A program made the position numbers and the translations under genes. Positions 10,351 through 24,562 of a stretch of 64,000 nucleotides of DNA are shown piece by piece. The stretch covers positions 1 through 64,000 of the forward strand of contig NZ_JAJNDA010000015.1 of NCBI RefSeq assembly GCF_021026295.1, given 5' to 3'. The stretch comes from Actinomycetospora soli. Its GTDB lineage: Bacteria; Actinomycetota; Actinomycetes; Mycobacteriales; Pseudonocardiaceae. Position 1 is the first letter of the stretch. Each line of letters opens with the position of its first letter. Under the pieces are notes generated by a model, which saw nothing but the letters and a program-made list of their open reading frames with translations, had not been told where the DNA came from and did no database searches.

Positions 10351-11844
10351 GTGACCGCCGACGACCTGACCACGAACGTCGCCACCGACGACGCCGGCAT
10401 CCCGGTGCAGAGTCAGGAGTTCTCCATGACGGTCGGGCCCGGTGGCCCGATCCTGCTCCAGGACCACTACCTGATCGAGCAGATGGCGAACTTCAACCGG
10501 GAGCGCATCCCGGAACGCCAGCCGCACGCCAAGGGCTCCGGGGCGTTCGGCACCTTCGAGGTGACGCAGGACGTCTCGGCGTTCACGAAGGCCGCGGTGT
10601 TCCAGCCCGGGGAGGTCACCGAGGGGATCATCCGGTTCTCGACCGTCGCCGGGGAGCGCGGCAGCCCCGACACCTGGCGCGACCCGCGCGGGTGGTCGCT
10701 GAAGCTGTACACCCGCGAGGGCAACTGGGACATGGTCGGCAACAACACGCCGGTGTTCTTCGTCCGCGACCCCATGAAGTTCCAGAACTTCATCCGCAGC
10801 CAGAAGCGCCGCGCCGACAACGGGCTGCGCGACCACGACATGCAGTGGGACTTCTGGACGCTCTCGCCGGAGTCGAAGCACCAGGTCACCTGGCTGATGG
10901 GCGACCGCGGCGTGCCGGAGACCTGGCGGCACATGAACGGCTACTCCAGCCACACCTACATGTGGATCAACGCCGCGGGCGAGGAGTTCTGGGTCAAGTA
11001 CCACTTCATCTCGGACCAGGGCGTCGAGTGCATGACGCAGGACCGTGCGGACGAGATGTGCGGGATCGACAACGATCACCACCGCCGCGACCTGTTCGAG
11101 GCCATCGAGCGTGGCGAGTTCCCGTCGTGGACGCTGAAGGTGCAGATCATGCCCTTCGAGGACGCGAAGACCTACCGGTTCAACCCGTTCGACCTCACGA
11201 AGGTGTGGCCGCACGGCGACTACCCGCTGCAGGAGGTCGGGCGGCTCACGCTGAACCGCAACCCGGTCGACTTCCACACCGAGATCGAGCAGGTGGCGTT
11301 CGAGCCGAACAACCAGCCGCCCGGGCTCGGCCTCTCGCCCGACCGGATGCTGCTGGCCCGCGGGTTCTCCTACGCCGACGCCCACCGGGCCCGGCTCGGC
11401 GTCAACTACAAGCAGATCCCGGTCAACGCGCCGAAGAACCCGACGAACGCCCAGACCCATGCAGGCGCGATGCGCGTGGTGAACAGCGTCGACCCGGTGT
11501 ACGTGCCCAACTCGAAGGGCAGCCCGCAGGTCCCGCAGGGCCAGGTGAACCAGGTGCCCTCCTGGTACGCCGACGGGGACATCCAGCGGGCCGCCTACGT
11601 GCAGCACCCGGAGGACTCCGACGAGGGCCAGGCGCGGACGCTGATGATGGAGGTCTGGGACGACGACGCCCGCGACCGCTTCGTCACGAACGTCTCCGGT
11701 CACCTCGCGGGCGGCGTCGGCGAGGACGTCCTCGAGCGGGCGTTCGACTACTGGCGCTCCATCGACCAGGGCATGGGCGACCGCGTCGAGCAGGCCACGC
11801 GGGAGCTCCTCGGCCAGGAGTCCCGGCAGCTCGCCCAGAGCTGA
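10351..11844 (+). CDS. katA: Catalase (monofunctional heme type)
   Basis: 497 residues from GTG 10351. It decomposes hydrogen peroxide with heme b. The family signature begins at [28 protein letters not shown] with the distal His59. The distal Asn region is [15 protein letters not shown], and the proximal heme-ligand tyrosine is in [14 protein letters not shown]. Length fits the small-subunit clade. A Dps gene 132 bp downstream in the same direction suggests a peroxide-defence pair. No OxyR or Fur-like gene is adjacent, and no clear operator was seen in the 85-bp upstream gap. Confidence 0.93.
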   Translation: MTADDLTTNVATDDAGIPVQSQEFSMTVGPGGPILLQDHYLIEQMANFNRERIPERQPHAKGSGAFGTFEVTQDVSAFTKAAVFQPGEVTEGIIRFSTVAGERGSPDTWRDPRGWSLKLYTREGNWDMVGNNTPVFFVRDPMKFQNFIRSQKRRADNGLRDHDMQWDFWTLSPESKHQVTWLMGDRGVPETWRHMNGYSSHTYMWINAAGEEFWVKYHFISDQGVECMTQDRADEMCGIDNDHHRRDLFEAIERGEFPSWTLKVQIMPFEDAKTYRFNPFDLTKVWPHGDYPLQEVGRLTLNRNPVDFHTEIEQVAFEPNNQPPGLGLSPDRMLLARGFSYADAHRARLGVNYKQIPVNAPKNPTNAQTHAGAMRVVNSVDPVYVPNSKGSPQVPQGQVNQVPSWYADGDIQRAAYVQHPEDSDEGQARTLMMEVWDDDARDRFVTNVSGHLAGGVGEDVLERAFDYWRSIDQGMGDRVEQATRELLGQESRQLAQS

Positions 11845-11976
11845 CCCGCCGTCCGCCCAGGCTCGCCTCACCTATCGTGGGGCGGGTAACGGCATGGCCG
11901 GGCAGATTCCGGGCGAACCTCGTGTTGAACATTCCGTGAGCGGCCGACGCGACCGGCCGCGGGAGGAGAGAGACAC

Positions 11977-12456
11977 ATGACCACCGCGCCCATCACGAGC
12001 CCCCTGGCCGCCGAGGCGCAGGACGTCGTCGGCCGGGTGCTGCAGGAAGCCGTCGCCGACCTCACCGACCTGTCCCTGATCGGGAAGCAGGCGCACTGGA
12101 ACGTCCTGGGCCGCACCTTCCGGGACGCCCACCTCCACCTCGACGAGCTCGTCGACCTGGCGCGCACGCAGACCGACGAGGTCGCCGAGCGCGCCGCGGC
12201 GCTGGGCATCTCGCCCGACGGCCGCGCCGAGACCGTGGGCAAGGAGAGCGGACTGCCGACCTTCGACGAGGGCTGGCACTCCGTCGAGGACGTCACCGCG
12301 AGGATCGTCGAGATCCTGGCCGTGCTGGTCCAGCGCCACCGCGCGCGCATCGCCGAGACCTCAGAGCCGGACCCGGTCACCGAGGACCTGCTGATCGGGC
12401 AGACGGCGAAGCTCGAGGAGGCCCACTGGATGTGGCAGGCCAAGCAGGCCGCCTGA
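11977..12456 (+). CDS. dps: Dps family DNA-protection/ferritin-like protein
   Basis: 159 residues. Four-helix Dps fold: GKQAHWNVLG with His40, FRDAHLHLDEL with His52 and Asp56, and TQTDEVAER with Asp67 and Glu71 form the inter-subunit ferroxidase site. Such dodecamers oxidise and store iron with hydrogen peroxide as oxidant, matching the catalase upstream. A good ribosome site (GGGAGGAGAG) precedes the ATG. TATCGT near 11873 may be its -10 box. It is followed by a strong terminator at 12481-12525. Confidence 0.93.
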   Translation: MTTAPITSPLAAEAQDVVGRVLQEAVADLTDLSLIGKQAHWNVLGRTFRDAHLHLDELVDLARTQTDEVAERAAALGISPDGRAETVGKESGLPTFDEGWHSVEDVTARIVEILAVLVQRHRARIAETSEPDPVTEDLLIGQTAKLEEAHWMWQAKQAA

Positions 12457-12480
12457 TCGCGGTGCACGACCTGGAGTGAA

Positions 12481-12525
12481 CGAAGGGCCCCTTCCGTCGG
12501 GTAGACCGACGGGAGGGGCCCTTCG
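12481..12525. terminator. Hairpin terminator between dps and the epimerase gene
   Basis: 20-bp arms, CGAAGGGCCCCTTCCGTCGG at 12481-12500 and its near-perfect inverse complement (one G-T-type mismatch) at 12506-12525, loop GTAGA. It lies between convergent genes and shares the CGAAGGGC outer stem with hairpins at 42851 and 61648. Confidence 0.8.
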
Positions 12526-12536
12526 CTCGTCGCGGA

Positions 12537-13454
12537 TCAGTACTTTGAGCCCTTCCTCGGGTCGAAGTAGTGCCCCTTCTCCAGGTCCTCGAGCAGACCC
12601 GGGCCGGTCGGCACCCAGCCGGTCAGCTCACGGGTGATCGCGTTCGTGGCCGGGCTGTCGAGGCCGAGGAAGCCACCGAGGAACCCGAAGTGCTCGTCGA
12701 CCCGCTCGCGGGGGACCGACTCGACCGGCACGTCCAGGTGCCGGCCGATGACCTCGGCGATCTCGCGGAGCGGGATCCCCTCGTCGGCGACCCCGTGCAG
12801 GACCGAGCCCGCCGGAGCGACCTCGATCGCGAGGCGGAACAGACGCGCCGCGTCCTCCCGGGCGACCGCCGTCCACCGGGCCGACCCGTCGCCCGGGTAG
12901 CCGGAGACCCCCCGACGGCGGGCGATGTCGACGAGGGTCGGGACGAAGCCCGCGTCCCCGTCGCCGTGGACGGTCGGGGAGAGCCGCACGACCGAGGTGC
13001 GCAGGCGCGGGGCGAGCGCGAGGACGGCGGTCGCGGAGGCCTGCCGGCCCGCCGCCATCGACGTCGCCGCGGGCACGTCGCATTCGGTCGCGGGCCCGCC
13101 CGACGCCAGGCCGAGGATGCCGCCGGCGATGGTGAGCGCGCCGCCGTCGGGGAGGCCCTCGCCCAGGGCGGTGATCGCGGCTTGGTCCGAGGCGACGGCG
13201 TCGGCGAACCCGCCGCTGAAGGCGATGTCGTGGCGGAAGGCGAGGTGGACGACGGCGTCGGACGCGGCCGCGGCGGACCGGAGGACGTCGAGGTCGGTGA
13301 CGTCGCCGCGGACGGTCGTGGCACCGGCGGCCTCGACGGCGGCGGCCGAGGCGTCGGAGCGGGCGAGCCCGGCGACGGTGTGGCCGACGGCCAGCAGTTC
13401 CGGGACGACGGCGGAGCCGATCCAGCCGGACGCACCGGAGACGAACACGCGCAT
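12537..13454 (-). CDS. NAD-dependent epimerase/dehydratase (extended/atypical SDR)
   Basis: 305 residues. The Rossmann start MRVFVSGASGWIGSAVVPELL carries the GxxGxxG NAD(P) motif. Around residues 60-75 is the DAVVHLAFRHD segment typical of atypical SDR epimerases. The central YxxxK motif is not clear, so the catalytic assignment is only to superfamily level. It is divergent from a TetR regulator at 13552, and the 97-bp gap between them contains two identical-pattern palindromes, so the regulator probably represses both genes. The substrate is unknown. Confidence 0.85.
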   Translation of the reverse strand: MRVFVSGASGWIGSAVVPELLAVGHTVAGLARSDASAAAVEAAGATTVRGDVTDLDVLRSAAAASDAVVHLAFRHDIAFSGGFADAVASDQAAITALGEGLPDGGALTIAGGILGLASGGPATECDVPAATSMAAGRQASATAVLALAPRLRTSVVRLSPTVHGDGDAGFVPTLVDIARRRGVSGYPGDGSARWTAVAREDAARLFRLAIEVAPAGSVLHGVADEGIPLREIAEVIGRHLDVPVESVPRERVDEHFGFLGGFLGLDSPATNAITRELTGWVPTGPGLLEDLEKGHYFDPRKGSKY

Positions 13455-13486
13455 GGGGATGACCTCCGAGGGGACCGAGGTCGCCG

Positions 13487-13503
13487 ATGTCAGCGACTGA
13501 CAT
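13487..13503. promoter_or_regulatory. TetR operator candidate 1
   Basis: ATGTCAGCGACTGACAT is a perfect 7-bp inverted repeat with a 3-nt centre. It has the same arms as the site at 13519-13535, with centres 32 bp apart (about three helical turns), between the epimerase and TetR starts. Confidence 0.65.
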
Positions 13504-13518
13504 CGACGCTACACCCTC

Positions 13519-13535
13519 ATGTCAGAGTCTGACAT
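13519..13535. promoter_or_regulatory. TetR operator candidate 2
   Basis: ATGTCAGAGTCTGACAT has the same arms as 13487-13503 and a different 3-nt centre. It overlaps a possible upstream ATG of the regulator gene, which argues that the true start is the ATG at 13552. Confidence 0.65.
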
Positions 13536-13551
13536 CCCTAGGATCGGGCGC

Positions 13552-14112
13552 ATGGGTCGATGGCAGCCGGGTGCGCAGGGGCGACTGCAGCAGGCGGCGA
13601 TGGAGCTCATCGGCGAGCGCGGCTACGACCGGGTGACCGTCGCCGAGATCGCGGACCGGGCGGGCCTCGCCGAGCGCACGTTCTTCCGGTACTTCGCCGA
13701 CAAGCGCGAGGTGCTCTTCGCGGGCCAGGACGACTTCCACGCGGTGATCCTCGAGGCGCTCGCCGGGGCGCCGGCCGGGACGGACGCACTGCCGGCCGTC
13801 GTCCTCGGCCTCGAGGCCACCGGCCGCTGGCTGGACGACGAGCGCCGGCCCGGCTCCCGGGCCCGGCAGGCGGTCATCGACGCCCATCCCGAGCTGCAGG
13901 AACGGGAACTGATCAAGCTCGCACGGGTCAGCACGGCGATGGCGGAGGTGCTGCGGGGGCGCGGGGTCCCCGACGGCGAGGCGGTGCTGGCCGCCGACGT
14001 CGGGGTCGCCGCCTTCCGGCTCGCGTTCGCGCGCTGGGTGGTCGACGACGCGCACGACCTGCCCTGGCACCTCCGCGCCGCGGTCGAGGTGCTGCGCGCG
14101 GTCGTGGCCTGA
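13552..14112 (+). CDS. TetR family transcriptional regulator
   Basis: 186 residues from ATG 13552. An upstream in-frame ATG at 13519 lies inside a palindrome and would add 11 residues. The N-terminal HTH reads LQQAAMELIGERGYDRVTVAEIADRAGLAERTFFRYFADKREVL, a textbook TetR DNA-binding domain (about 10-55). The C-terminal ligand domain is helical without recognisable identity. It is divergent from the epimerase gene with paired operators between, hence probable autoregulation and control of the epimerase. Its stop is separated by one base from that of the convergent aldolase gene. Confidence 0.88.
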   Translation: MGRWQPGAQGRLQQAAMELIGERGYDRVTVAEIADRAGLAERTFFRYFADKREVLFAGQDDFHAVILEALAGAPAGTDALPAVVLGLEATGRWLDDERRPGSRARQAVIDAHPELQERELIKLARVSTAMAEVLRGRGVPDGEAVLAADVGVAAFRLAFARWVVDDAHDLPWHLRAAVEVLRAVVA

Positions 14113-14113
14113 G

Positions 14114-14863
14114 CTATCCCTGCGCGTCGCCCAGGTGGCTGCGCGCCGCCTCCTCGAGGTGGGTGAGGTCGCTCGCGATGCTGCACCAGGTGAAGCCCTC
14201 GGCGAAGCGCCGGGACGCGACGGCGCCGCTCGGGGTGTGGATGCCGGCGATGATGCCCGCCGCCGCGCACGCGGCCCGGACGCGCTCGAGGGCCCGGTCG
14301 AAGACCTCGTCGTAGGCGGGGTCGTCCGGCGCGGCGCCGCCGAGGCCGAGGCGCAGGTCGGACGGGCCGATGTAGAGGCCGTCGACGCCGGGCACCGCGG
14401 CGATCTCCTCGACCGCCTCCAGCCCCTCGGCCGTCTCGATCATGGGCAGGCAGAGGACCCGGGCGTCGGCCTCGGCGGGCCTCGTCGGGAACCGCAGTTC
14501 CGCGCGGACCGGGCCCATCGAGCGTCGTCCCGTCGGCGGGTAGCGGCACGCGGCGACCGCGGCGCGGGCGTCGTCGGCCGAGTTCACCATCGGGATGATC
14601 ACCCCGGCGGCGCCGGCGTCGAGGGCCTGGCCGATCCAGAACTGCTGGTTGTCCTGCACCCGCACGAGCCCGGCGCAGCCGCGGGCGTCGAGGGCGGTCA
14701 GCCCGTCCAGCAGGGCGCGGTAGTCGAGCAGCCCGTGCTGGGCGTCGAAGCAGACGTAGTCGTACCCGACGCCCGCCACCCGCTCCACCGCCTGCGGGTT
14801 GTCCGACAGCACCCAGTAGCCGATCGTCCGCGCGCCGCTGCGCAGCTTCTCCGCGAGAGTCAC
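14114..14863 (-). CDS. HpcH/HpaI family aldolase/citrate lyase-like protein
   Basis: 249 residues. It belongs to the class II pyruvate aldolases, which cleave or form 4-hydroxy-2-oxo acids with a divalent metal. Visible signatures are IGYWVLSDNPQAVE, YVCFDAQHG (His/Gln substrate contacts), the metal Glu in MIETAEGL and VDGLYIGPSDL (metal Asp). The gene starts 10 nt after the S9 peptidase stop on the same strand, so the two form an operon. The natural substrate cannot be read; HpaI-type enzymes are promiscuous. Confidence 0.88.
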   Translation of the reverse strand: MTLAEKLRSGARTIGYWVLSDNPQAVERVAGVGYDYVCFDAQHGLLDYRALLDGLTALDARGCAGLVRVQDNQQFWIGQALDAGAAGVIIPMVNSADDARAAVAACRYPPTGRRSMGPVRAELRFPTRPAEADARVLCLPMIETAEGLEAVEEIAAVPGVDGLYIGPSDLRLGLGGAAPDDPAYDEVFDRALERVRAACAAAGIIAGIHTPSGAVASRRFAEGFTWCSIASDLTHLEEAARSHLGDAQG

Positions 14864-14873
14864 ACCGGACCTC

Positions 14874-16739
14874 CTACCCTGGGATCGGGACCGACATGCC
14901 GAGCGCCCGGCGGACGAAGGCGATCTCGGCCGCGGTGTGGTTCAGCGTCTCGGACACCACGAGCGACCCGTGCCCGGCGTCGTAGCGCACCATCGCGTAG
15001 GGCTTCCCGCGCTCGGCGAGCGCGTCGAGGTAGTTGTCGATCTGCCGGATCGGGCAGCGCGGGTCGTTCTCGCCGGCCAGCACGAGCACGGGGGCGGCGA
15101 CCTCGCCGACGTAGGTCAGCGGCGACGCGGTGCGGTACCGCTCGGGGACGTCGGTGGGCGACCCGCCGAAGAGCGACCGGTCGAAGGCCCGCAGCGGCTC
15201 CATCTCGTCCTCGTAGGCCGCGACGTAGTCCGCCACCGGCACGCCGGCGGCCCCGACGGCCCAGCGTCCCGGCTGGACGCCGAGCCCGAGCAGCGTCAGG
15301 TAGCCGCCCCAGGACCAGCCCTCGAGCACGCACGCCGCCGGGTCGGCGAGGCCGGAATCGACGGCCCAGGACTGCACGGTGGCGATGTCCTCCAGCTCGG
15401 TGGTGCCGGGCCGCCCCTCGATGGCGTCGCGCCACGCCGAGCCGTAGCCCGACGAGCCGCGGTAGTTCACGTGCACCACGGCGAAGCCCGCGTCCAGCCA
15501 CACCGCGCGCACCGCCGAGTAGCGGTCCTCGTCGGCCGCCTGCGGCCCGCCGTGGATCATGAACAGGGTCGGGACCGGGCCGCTCGACCCGGCGGGCCGC
15601 GAGTACAGCGCGTGCACGTCGCCGCCGGGTCCGGGGACCCACGCGTCGTCGAGCACCACCGAGGGCACCGGCCGGTCGCCGGGCGGGGTCAGCAGCACCT
15701 CGTCGGTGCCGTCCGGGCGCAGCACGCGCACGCTGGACGGCTGCTCCGCCGAGGACCAGCCGTACTCCACCGACCCGTCCGGGCGGACGTCGGCGCCGCC
15801 GACCGAGCCGCGCGCCGTGGGCAGGTCGGTGAGCTCGCCGGTCGTCAGGTCGTAGCGGTGCAGCGTCGTGCGGCCGGCGCGGGTGTGGGCGACGATCAGC
15901 GCCGAGGCGTCGGGGTGGAAGCCCGCCGAGAGATCCCCCGGCAGGTCGATGGCGAGTTCGGTCTCGGTCCCCGTCAGCGGGTTCCAGATCAGCAGCTCGT
16001 CGCGGCCCCGGCGCTCGTGCTGCACCAGCAGCCGCGGGTCGCCGGCCACGGGCGCGAACTCGACCGGCTCGAGGCCCCGGCCCTCGCCGTCGTGCAGATC
16101 CGCCACCGCCTCGGCCCCGGGCAGACGCAGCACCCGGATCGCCGGGTGGCGCGAGTCGCCGTGCTCGGAGTGCGAGATCGCGAGCAGCGTCTCGTCGCGG
16201 GAGAGCGCGCCGATCCCGGCGTCCTCGGTGTGCGTGTAGACGGTGCGCAGCGCGGCGTCACCGACCTGCACGGCCAGCGTCGACCCGTCGTCGGTCGACC
16301 AACCGATCGCCGTGGTGGTCGCGCCGAGGTCGAGGCCCGCGGGATAGCCGCGCCCGGCGCCGGGAACCGCGGGCGCGACGGGCTCGTCGGACGGGGCGAA
16401 CGGCTCACGCACCCACGTGCCGAACTCGTCGCCGTCGGTGTCGTCGAACCACCAGATCCAGTCGCCGTCGGTCGAGACCGTGGCGCCGCGGGTGCCGTTG
16501 GGGCGGTCGGTCACCTGCCGGTGGGCGCCGGTGGCGCGGTCCCAGGCGTAGACCTCCCAGGTCCCGCTGGCGTTGGAGGAGTAGACGCTGCGCTCCGGGG
16601 CGTCGCGGGCCCAGTCCGGCACCGAGATACGGGCCGCGGTGAAGCGGCCGCGCCACCGGGCCTCGGCCTCCGGGTCGGCGAACAGGGCCTCGGGGACGTC
16701 CACGGCGGGATCGCGTCGGGTCTCCACCCCCGAGATCAT
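14874..16739 (-). CDS. S9 family peptidase (prolyl oligopeptidase type)
   Basis: 621 residues from ATG 16739; a GTG at 16727 is an alternative start. N-terminal beta-propeller region with DG/WS repeats (YSSNASGTWEVYAWDRATG), then an alpha/beta-hydrolase domain. Catalytic triad: Ser476 in GWSWGG, Asp559 in GENDPR, His590 in DAGHG. It probably hydrolyses oligopeptides in the cytoplasm; no signal peptide is seen. It is divergent from the giant carboxylase gene across 124 bp holding a strong palindrome, and followed at 10 nt by an HpaI-type aldolase. Confidence 0.87.
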   Translation of the reverse strand: MISGVETRRDPAVDVPEALFADPEAEARWRGRFTAARISVPDWARDAPERSVYSSNASGTWEVYAWDRATGAHRQVTDRPNGTRGATVSTDGDWIWWFDDTDGDEFGTWVREPFAPSDEPVAPAVPGAGRGYPAGLDLGATTTAIGWSTDDGSTLAVQVGDAALRTVYTHTEDAGIGALSRDETLLAISHSEHGDSRHPAIRVLRLPGAEAVADLHDGEGRGLEPVEFAPVAGDPRLLVQHERRGRDELLIWNPLTGTETELAIDLPGDLSAGFHPDASALIVAHTRAGRTTLHRYDLTTGELTDLPTARGSVGGADVRPDGSVEYGWSSAEQPSSVRVLRPDGTDEVLLTPPGDRPVPSVVLDDAWVPGPGGDVHALYSRPAGSSGPVPTLFMIHGGPQAADEDRYSAVRAVWLDAGFAVVHVNYRGSSGYGSAWRDAIEGRPGTTELEDIATVQSWAVDSGLADPAACVLEGWSWGGYLTLLGLGVQPGRWAVGAAGVPVADYVAAYEDEMEPLRAFDRSLFGGSPTDVPERYRTASPLTYVGEVAAPVLVLAGENDPRCPIRQIDNYLDALAERGKPYAMVRYDAGHGSLVVSETLNHTAAEIAFVRRALGMSVPIPG

Positions 16740-16772
16740 GCCCCTCCCGGTCGACCGCCGGCCGACGCCGGA

Positions 16773-16795
16773 CCCCCGGTAGCGCGTACCGGGGG
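16773..16795. promoter_or_regulatory. Perfect inverted repeat between the S9 peptidase and carboxylase genes
   Basis: CCCCCGGTA (16773-16781) and TACCGGGGG (16787-16795) are perfect inverse complements around GCGCG. Lying in a divergent promoter region 34 bp from the peptidase start and 68 bp from the carboxylase start, it is better read as an operator than as a terminator. Confidence 0.45.
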
Positions 16796-16863
16796 ATCCG
16801 TGTGCGCAGTTCCGCACCGCCACGGACTGGCGAGTACGCCCCGGAAACGGCAAGTTTCACGCC

Positions 16864-22381
<5,518 letters not shown>

Positions 22382-22401
<20 letters not shown>

Positions 22402-23173
22402 TCGTCCCGACGATCCCCCGCCAGTCCCGCTCCGGCGGGAGCTGGTGGCCCATGCCCTCGACGATGACGAGCTCCGCCCCGGGGATCGCCGCCGCGAGGG
22501 CGCGGCCGTGGGGGAGCGGGAACACCGGGTCGGCGCTGCCGTGCACGACGGTGACCGGGAGCCCGGCGAGCGCGCCGAGGTCGTCGGGCCCGGGGGTCGG
22601 GTCCCCGGCGACCAGGAAGTGGTTGGTCGCGGACGCCGGGTCCTGCGTGCGGGCGACGACGTTCCGCGCGATGGCCCGGACCCGGTCCTCCTCGAACCTC
22701 CCGGGGCCGGCGCACGGCCGTTCGCCCTCGACGATCGCCTCCACCGGGTCGTCGGGTTCCCGGCCGGGCGCGAGGGACGGGTCGGGGCCCGGGAGACCGG
22801 TGATTCGGGGGTCGACGGGGGTGGTGGCGATCAGGGTCAGGCCGGTGACCCGCTCGCGATGGTGCAGGGCGAGCTCCTGCGCGATGCCGCCGCCCATCGA
22901 GAGCCCGACGAGGTGTGCCGCGCGGATCCCCAGGTGGTCGAGCACGCCGAGCGCGTCGGTCGTCAGGTCCGCCCCGGTGTAGCCGGGCGCGCCCGGAGGC
23001 CAGTACTCGGCCTCGCCGGTGTCGCGGTGGTCGTAGCGGACCACCCGGAGGCCCCGCTCCACGAGGGGCGCCGTGGCGATCTCGTCCCACCAGTCGCGGG
23101 ACCAGGTCGCGCCCCCGATCAGCAGGACGGGCGACCCGTCGTCGGGACCGAGGGACTCGGCTGGTGGCAACAT
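22382..23173 (-). CDS. Alpha/beta fold hydrolase
   Basis: 263 residues from ATG 23173. Alpha/beta hydrolase with the oxyanion LLIGGATWSRDWW, the nucleophile elbow GLSMGGG (Ser), a late acid residue in HGSADPVFP and the catalytic His in GMGHQLPPE. It resembles esterases and the 3-oxoadipate enol-lactonase group, but specificity is not readable. It overlaps the 3' end of the carboxylase gene by 20 bp in convergent arrangement. It is divergent from the HxlR regulator 42 bp away, which probably controls it. Confidence 0.85.
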
Positions 23174-23215
23174 GCAACCAGTTCTAGCGGCAAGCGGTGG
23201 TAAAGTGCAAGCACC
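23174..23215. promoter_or_regulatory. Divergent promoter spacer of hydrolase and HxlR genes
   Basis: 42 bp with GCAA-containing repeats (GGCAAGC near 23189 and TGCAAGC near 23206; ATGCAAC overlaps the hydrolase start). TAAAGT near 23201 could be a -10 box. This is where an autoregulating HxlR protein would bind. Confidence 0.3.
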
Positions 23216-23695
23216 ATGGAGACCCGGTCCGGCTGTCCGATCAACCAGGCGGTGGAGGCCTTCGGCGACCGCTGGAGCCTGCTCGTGCTCCGCGACATCA
23301 CCTTCGGTGGGCGGCGGCACTTCCGGGAGTTGCTCGCCGGCTCGCAGGAGGGGATCGCGTCGAACATCCTCGCCGACCGGCTGAAGCGGCTCGTCGAGAG
23401 CGGGCTGCTCACGCGGGACGACCCGGGCCGCGGCCGACGGGCGACCTACAGCCTCACCGAGGCCGCGATCCAGCTCGTCCCGGTGTACGCGGCCCTCGGC
23501 TCGTGGGGGCTGCGGCACCGCGGGACCTCCACGCCGCTGCGGGTGCGGGCCGAGCTGCTCGAGGCGGGCGGCCCGGAGCTGTGGGCGGAGTTCATGGCCG
23601 AGCTGCGCGCGGTGCACCTCGGCGCGCCGGCCCCGGACGGCCCGTCGGCGACGGAGAGACTGGCGGCGGCGTACGCGGCGGCCGCGGATTCCTGA
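23216..23695 (+). CDS. HxlR family winged-helix transcriptional regulator
   Basis: 159 residues. The HxlR signature is intact: CPINQAVEAFGDRWSLLVLRDITFGGRRHFRELL, then SNILADRLKRLVESGLL and the wing DDPGRGRRATYSLTEAA. Cys8 in the usual position can act as a redox or electrophile sensor in this family. It is divergent from an alpha/beta hydrolase with a 42-bp spacer, suggesting control of that gene. The stop codon falls at the start of a 30-bp tandem repeat (23692). Confidence 0.9.
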   Translation: METRSGCPINQAVEAFGDRWSLLVLRDITFGGRRHFRELLAGSQEGIASNILADRLKRLVESGLLTRDDPGRGRRATYSLTEAAIQLVPVYAALGSWGLRHRGTSTPLRVRAELLEAGGPELWAEFMAELRAVHLGAPAPDGPSATERLAAAYAAAADS

Positions 23696-23758
23696 CGGCG
23701 GGTGTCAGCCGTGTGCCGCCGCTGACGTCGGGTGTCAGCCGTGGGCCACCGCTGACAC
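23692..23758. repeat. 30-bp tandem repeat, two units plus partial third
   Basis: Units at 23692-23721 and 23722-23751 differ at only a few positions, with CTGACAC beginning a third. Each unit contains GTCAGCCGTG-GCC-CCGCTGAC, an imperfect palindrome. It includes the HxlR stop codon and runs to within 9 bp of the next gene. Related single copies are at 24518 and 61704. Confidence 0.75.
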
Positions 23759-23767
23759 GATGGCGCC

Positions 23768-24505
23768 GTGATCGAGACGCACGCCCACGACGCGGTGACC
23801 GAGCTGCGGATCGCCCGCCCGGAGCGCCGCAACGCCCTGGACACCGCGCACTGCCGCGACCTGCACGCCGCGCTGGACACGGCGGTCGCCGGGGGCACCC
23901 GGGCCGTGGTGCTGACCGGTGAGGGCACGGCGTTCTGCTCGGGCGCCGACCTGCACACGGTGGGCGACGCCGGGTTCCTCGACGCCCTCTACGCGGTGCT
24001 GCAGCGGGTGGTCGGGGTCGAGGTCCCGGTGATCGCGGCGGTGCAGGGCCCGGCGATCGGCGCTGGCACCCAGCTCGCGCTCGCGGCCGACCTGCGGGTC
24101 TGCTCCGACCGGGCGGTGTTCGGGCTGCCGACGGCCGCGCTGGGGCTCGCCGTCGACCCGTGGACCGTGCGGCGCCTCGCCCTGCTGGCCGGGGGCGGTC
24201 CGGCGCGCCGGATGCTGCTGACCTGCGAGCGGCTCGACGTCACCGCGGCCGCGGGCCTCGTCGACCGACTCGCCGACGATCCCCGCGCGGCCGCCCTGAG
24301 CTGGGCGGCCGAGGTCGCGGAGCTCGCCCCCCTCACGCTCGCCTACAACAAGCTCGCGGTGAACCGGCTGCTGGAGGACCCGACCGATCCGGAGACCCTC
24401 GACGCCGTCGCGGCCGGGTTCAGCGCGTGCTGGGCCAGCGAGGACCTCGCCGAGGGCCGCCGCGCCCGCGAGGAGAAGCGGGCACCCCGGTTCGTCGGGC
24501 ACTGA
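23768..24505 (+). CDS. Enoyl-CoA hydratase/isomerase family protein
   Basis: 245 residues from GTG 23768. Crotonase fold with ARPERRNALDTAHC at the N-terminus, the CoA/oxyanion strand GEGTAFCSGADLHTVGD and AAVQGPAIGAGTQLALAADLRV. The second catalytic Glu of classical hydratases (usually GxxPExGL) is replaced here by PTAALGLAVDP, so dehydration may not be its reaction. Isomerase or hydrolase activity in acyl-CoA metabolism is possible. It stands between two copies of a repeat family and is convergent with the HAD-PlsC gene. Confidence 0.87.
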   Translation: MIETHAHDAVTELRIARPERRNALDTAHCRDLHAALDTAVAGGTRAVVLTGEGTAFCSGADLHTVGDAGFLDALYAVLQRVVGVEVPVIAAVQGPAIGAGTQLALAADLRVCSDRAVFGLPTAALGLAVDPWTVRRLALLAGGGPARRMLLTCERLDVTAAAGLVDRLADDPRAAALSWAAEVAELAPLTLAYNKLAVNRLLEDPTDPETLDAVAAGFSACWASEDLAEGRRAREEKRAPRFVGH

Positions 24506-24517
24506 GCGTGTCGACCT

Positions 24518-24562
24518 GCTGACGCCGGACGTCAGCGGTGGGCCACGGCTGCCGCCGGGTCA
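24518..24562. repeat. Dispersed palindromic element, copy at enoyl-CoA hydratase/plsC junction
   Basis: CTGACGCCGGACGTCAGCGG then TGGGCCACGGCTG and GGGTCAG. This is the 23692 repeat in the opposite orientation. It lies between convergent genes and reaches into the plsC stop codon, so it may act as a terminator. Confidence 0.55.

Noticed and set aside
12537-16739. A biosynthetic gene cluster around the epimerase, aldolase and peptidase
   Set aside because: No carrier-protein, synthetase or tailoring genes; the genes are in different transcription units.
23096-23617. Longer N-terminus for the alpha/beta hydrolase running through the HxlR gene
   Set aside because: The extension is antisense to the HxlR DNA-binding domain and has no hydrolase-like sequence; ATG 23173 begins the recognisable protein.
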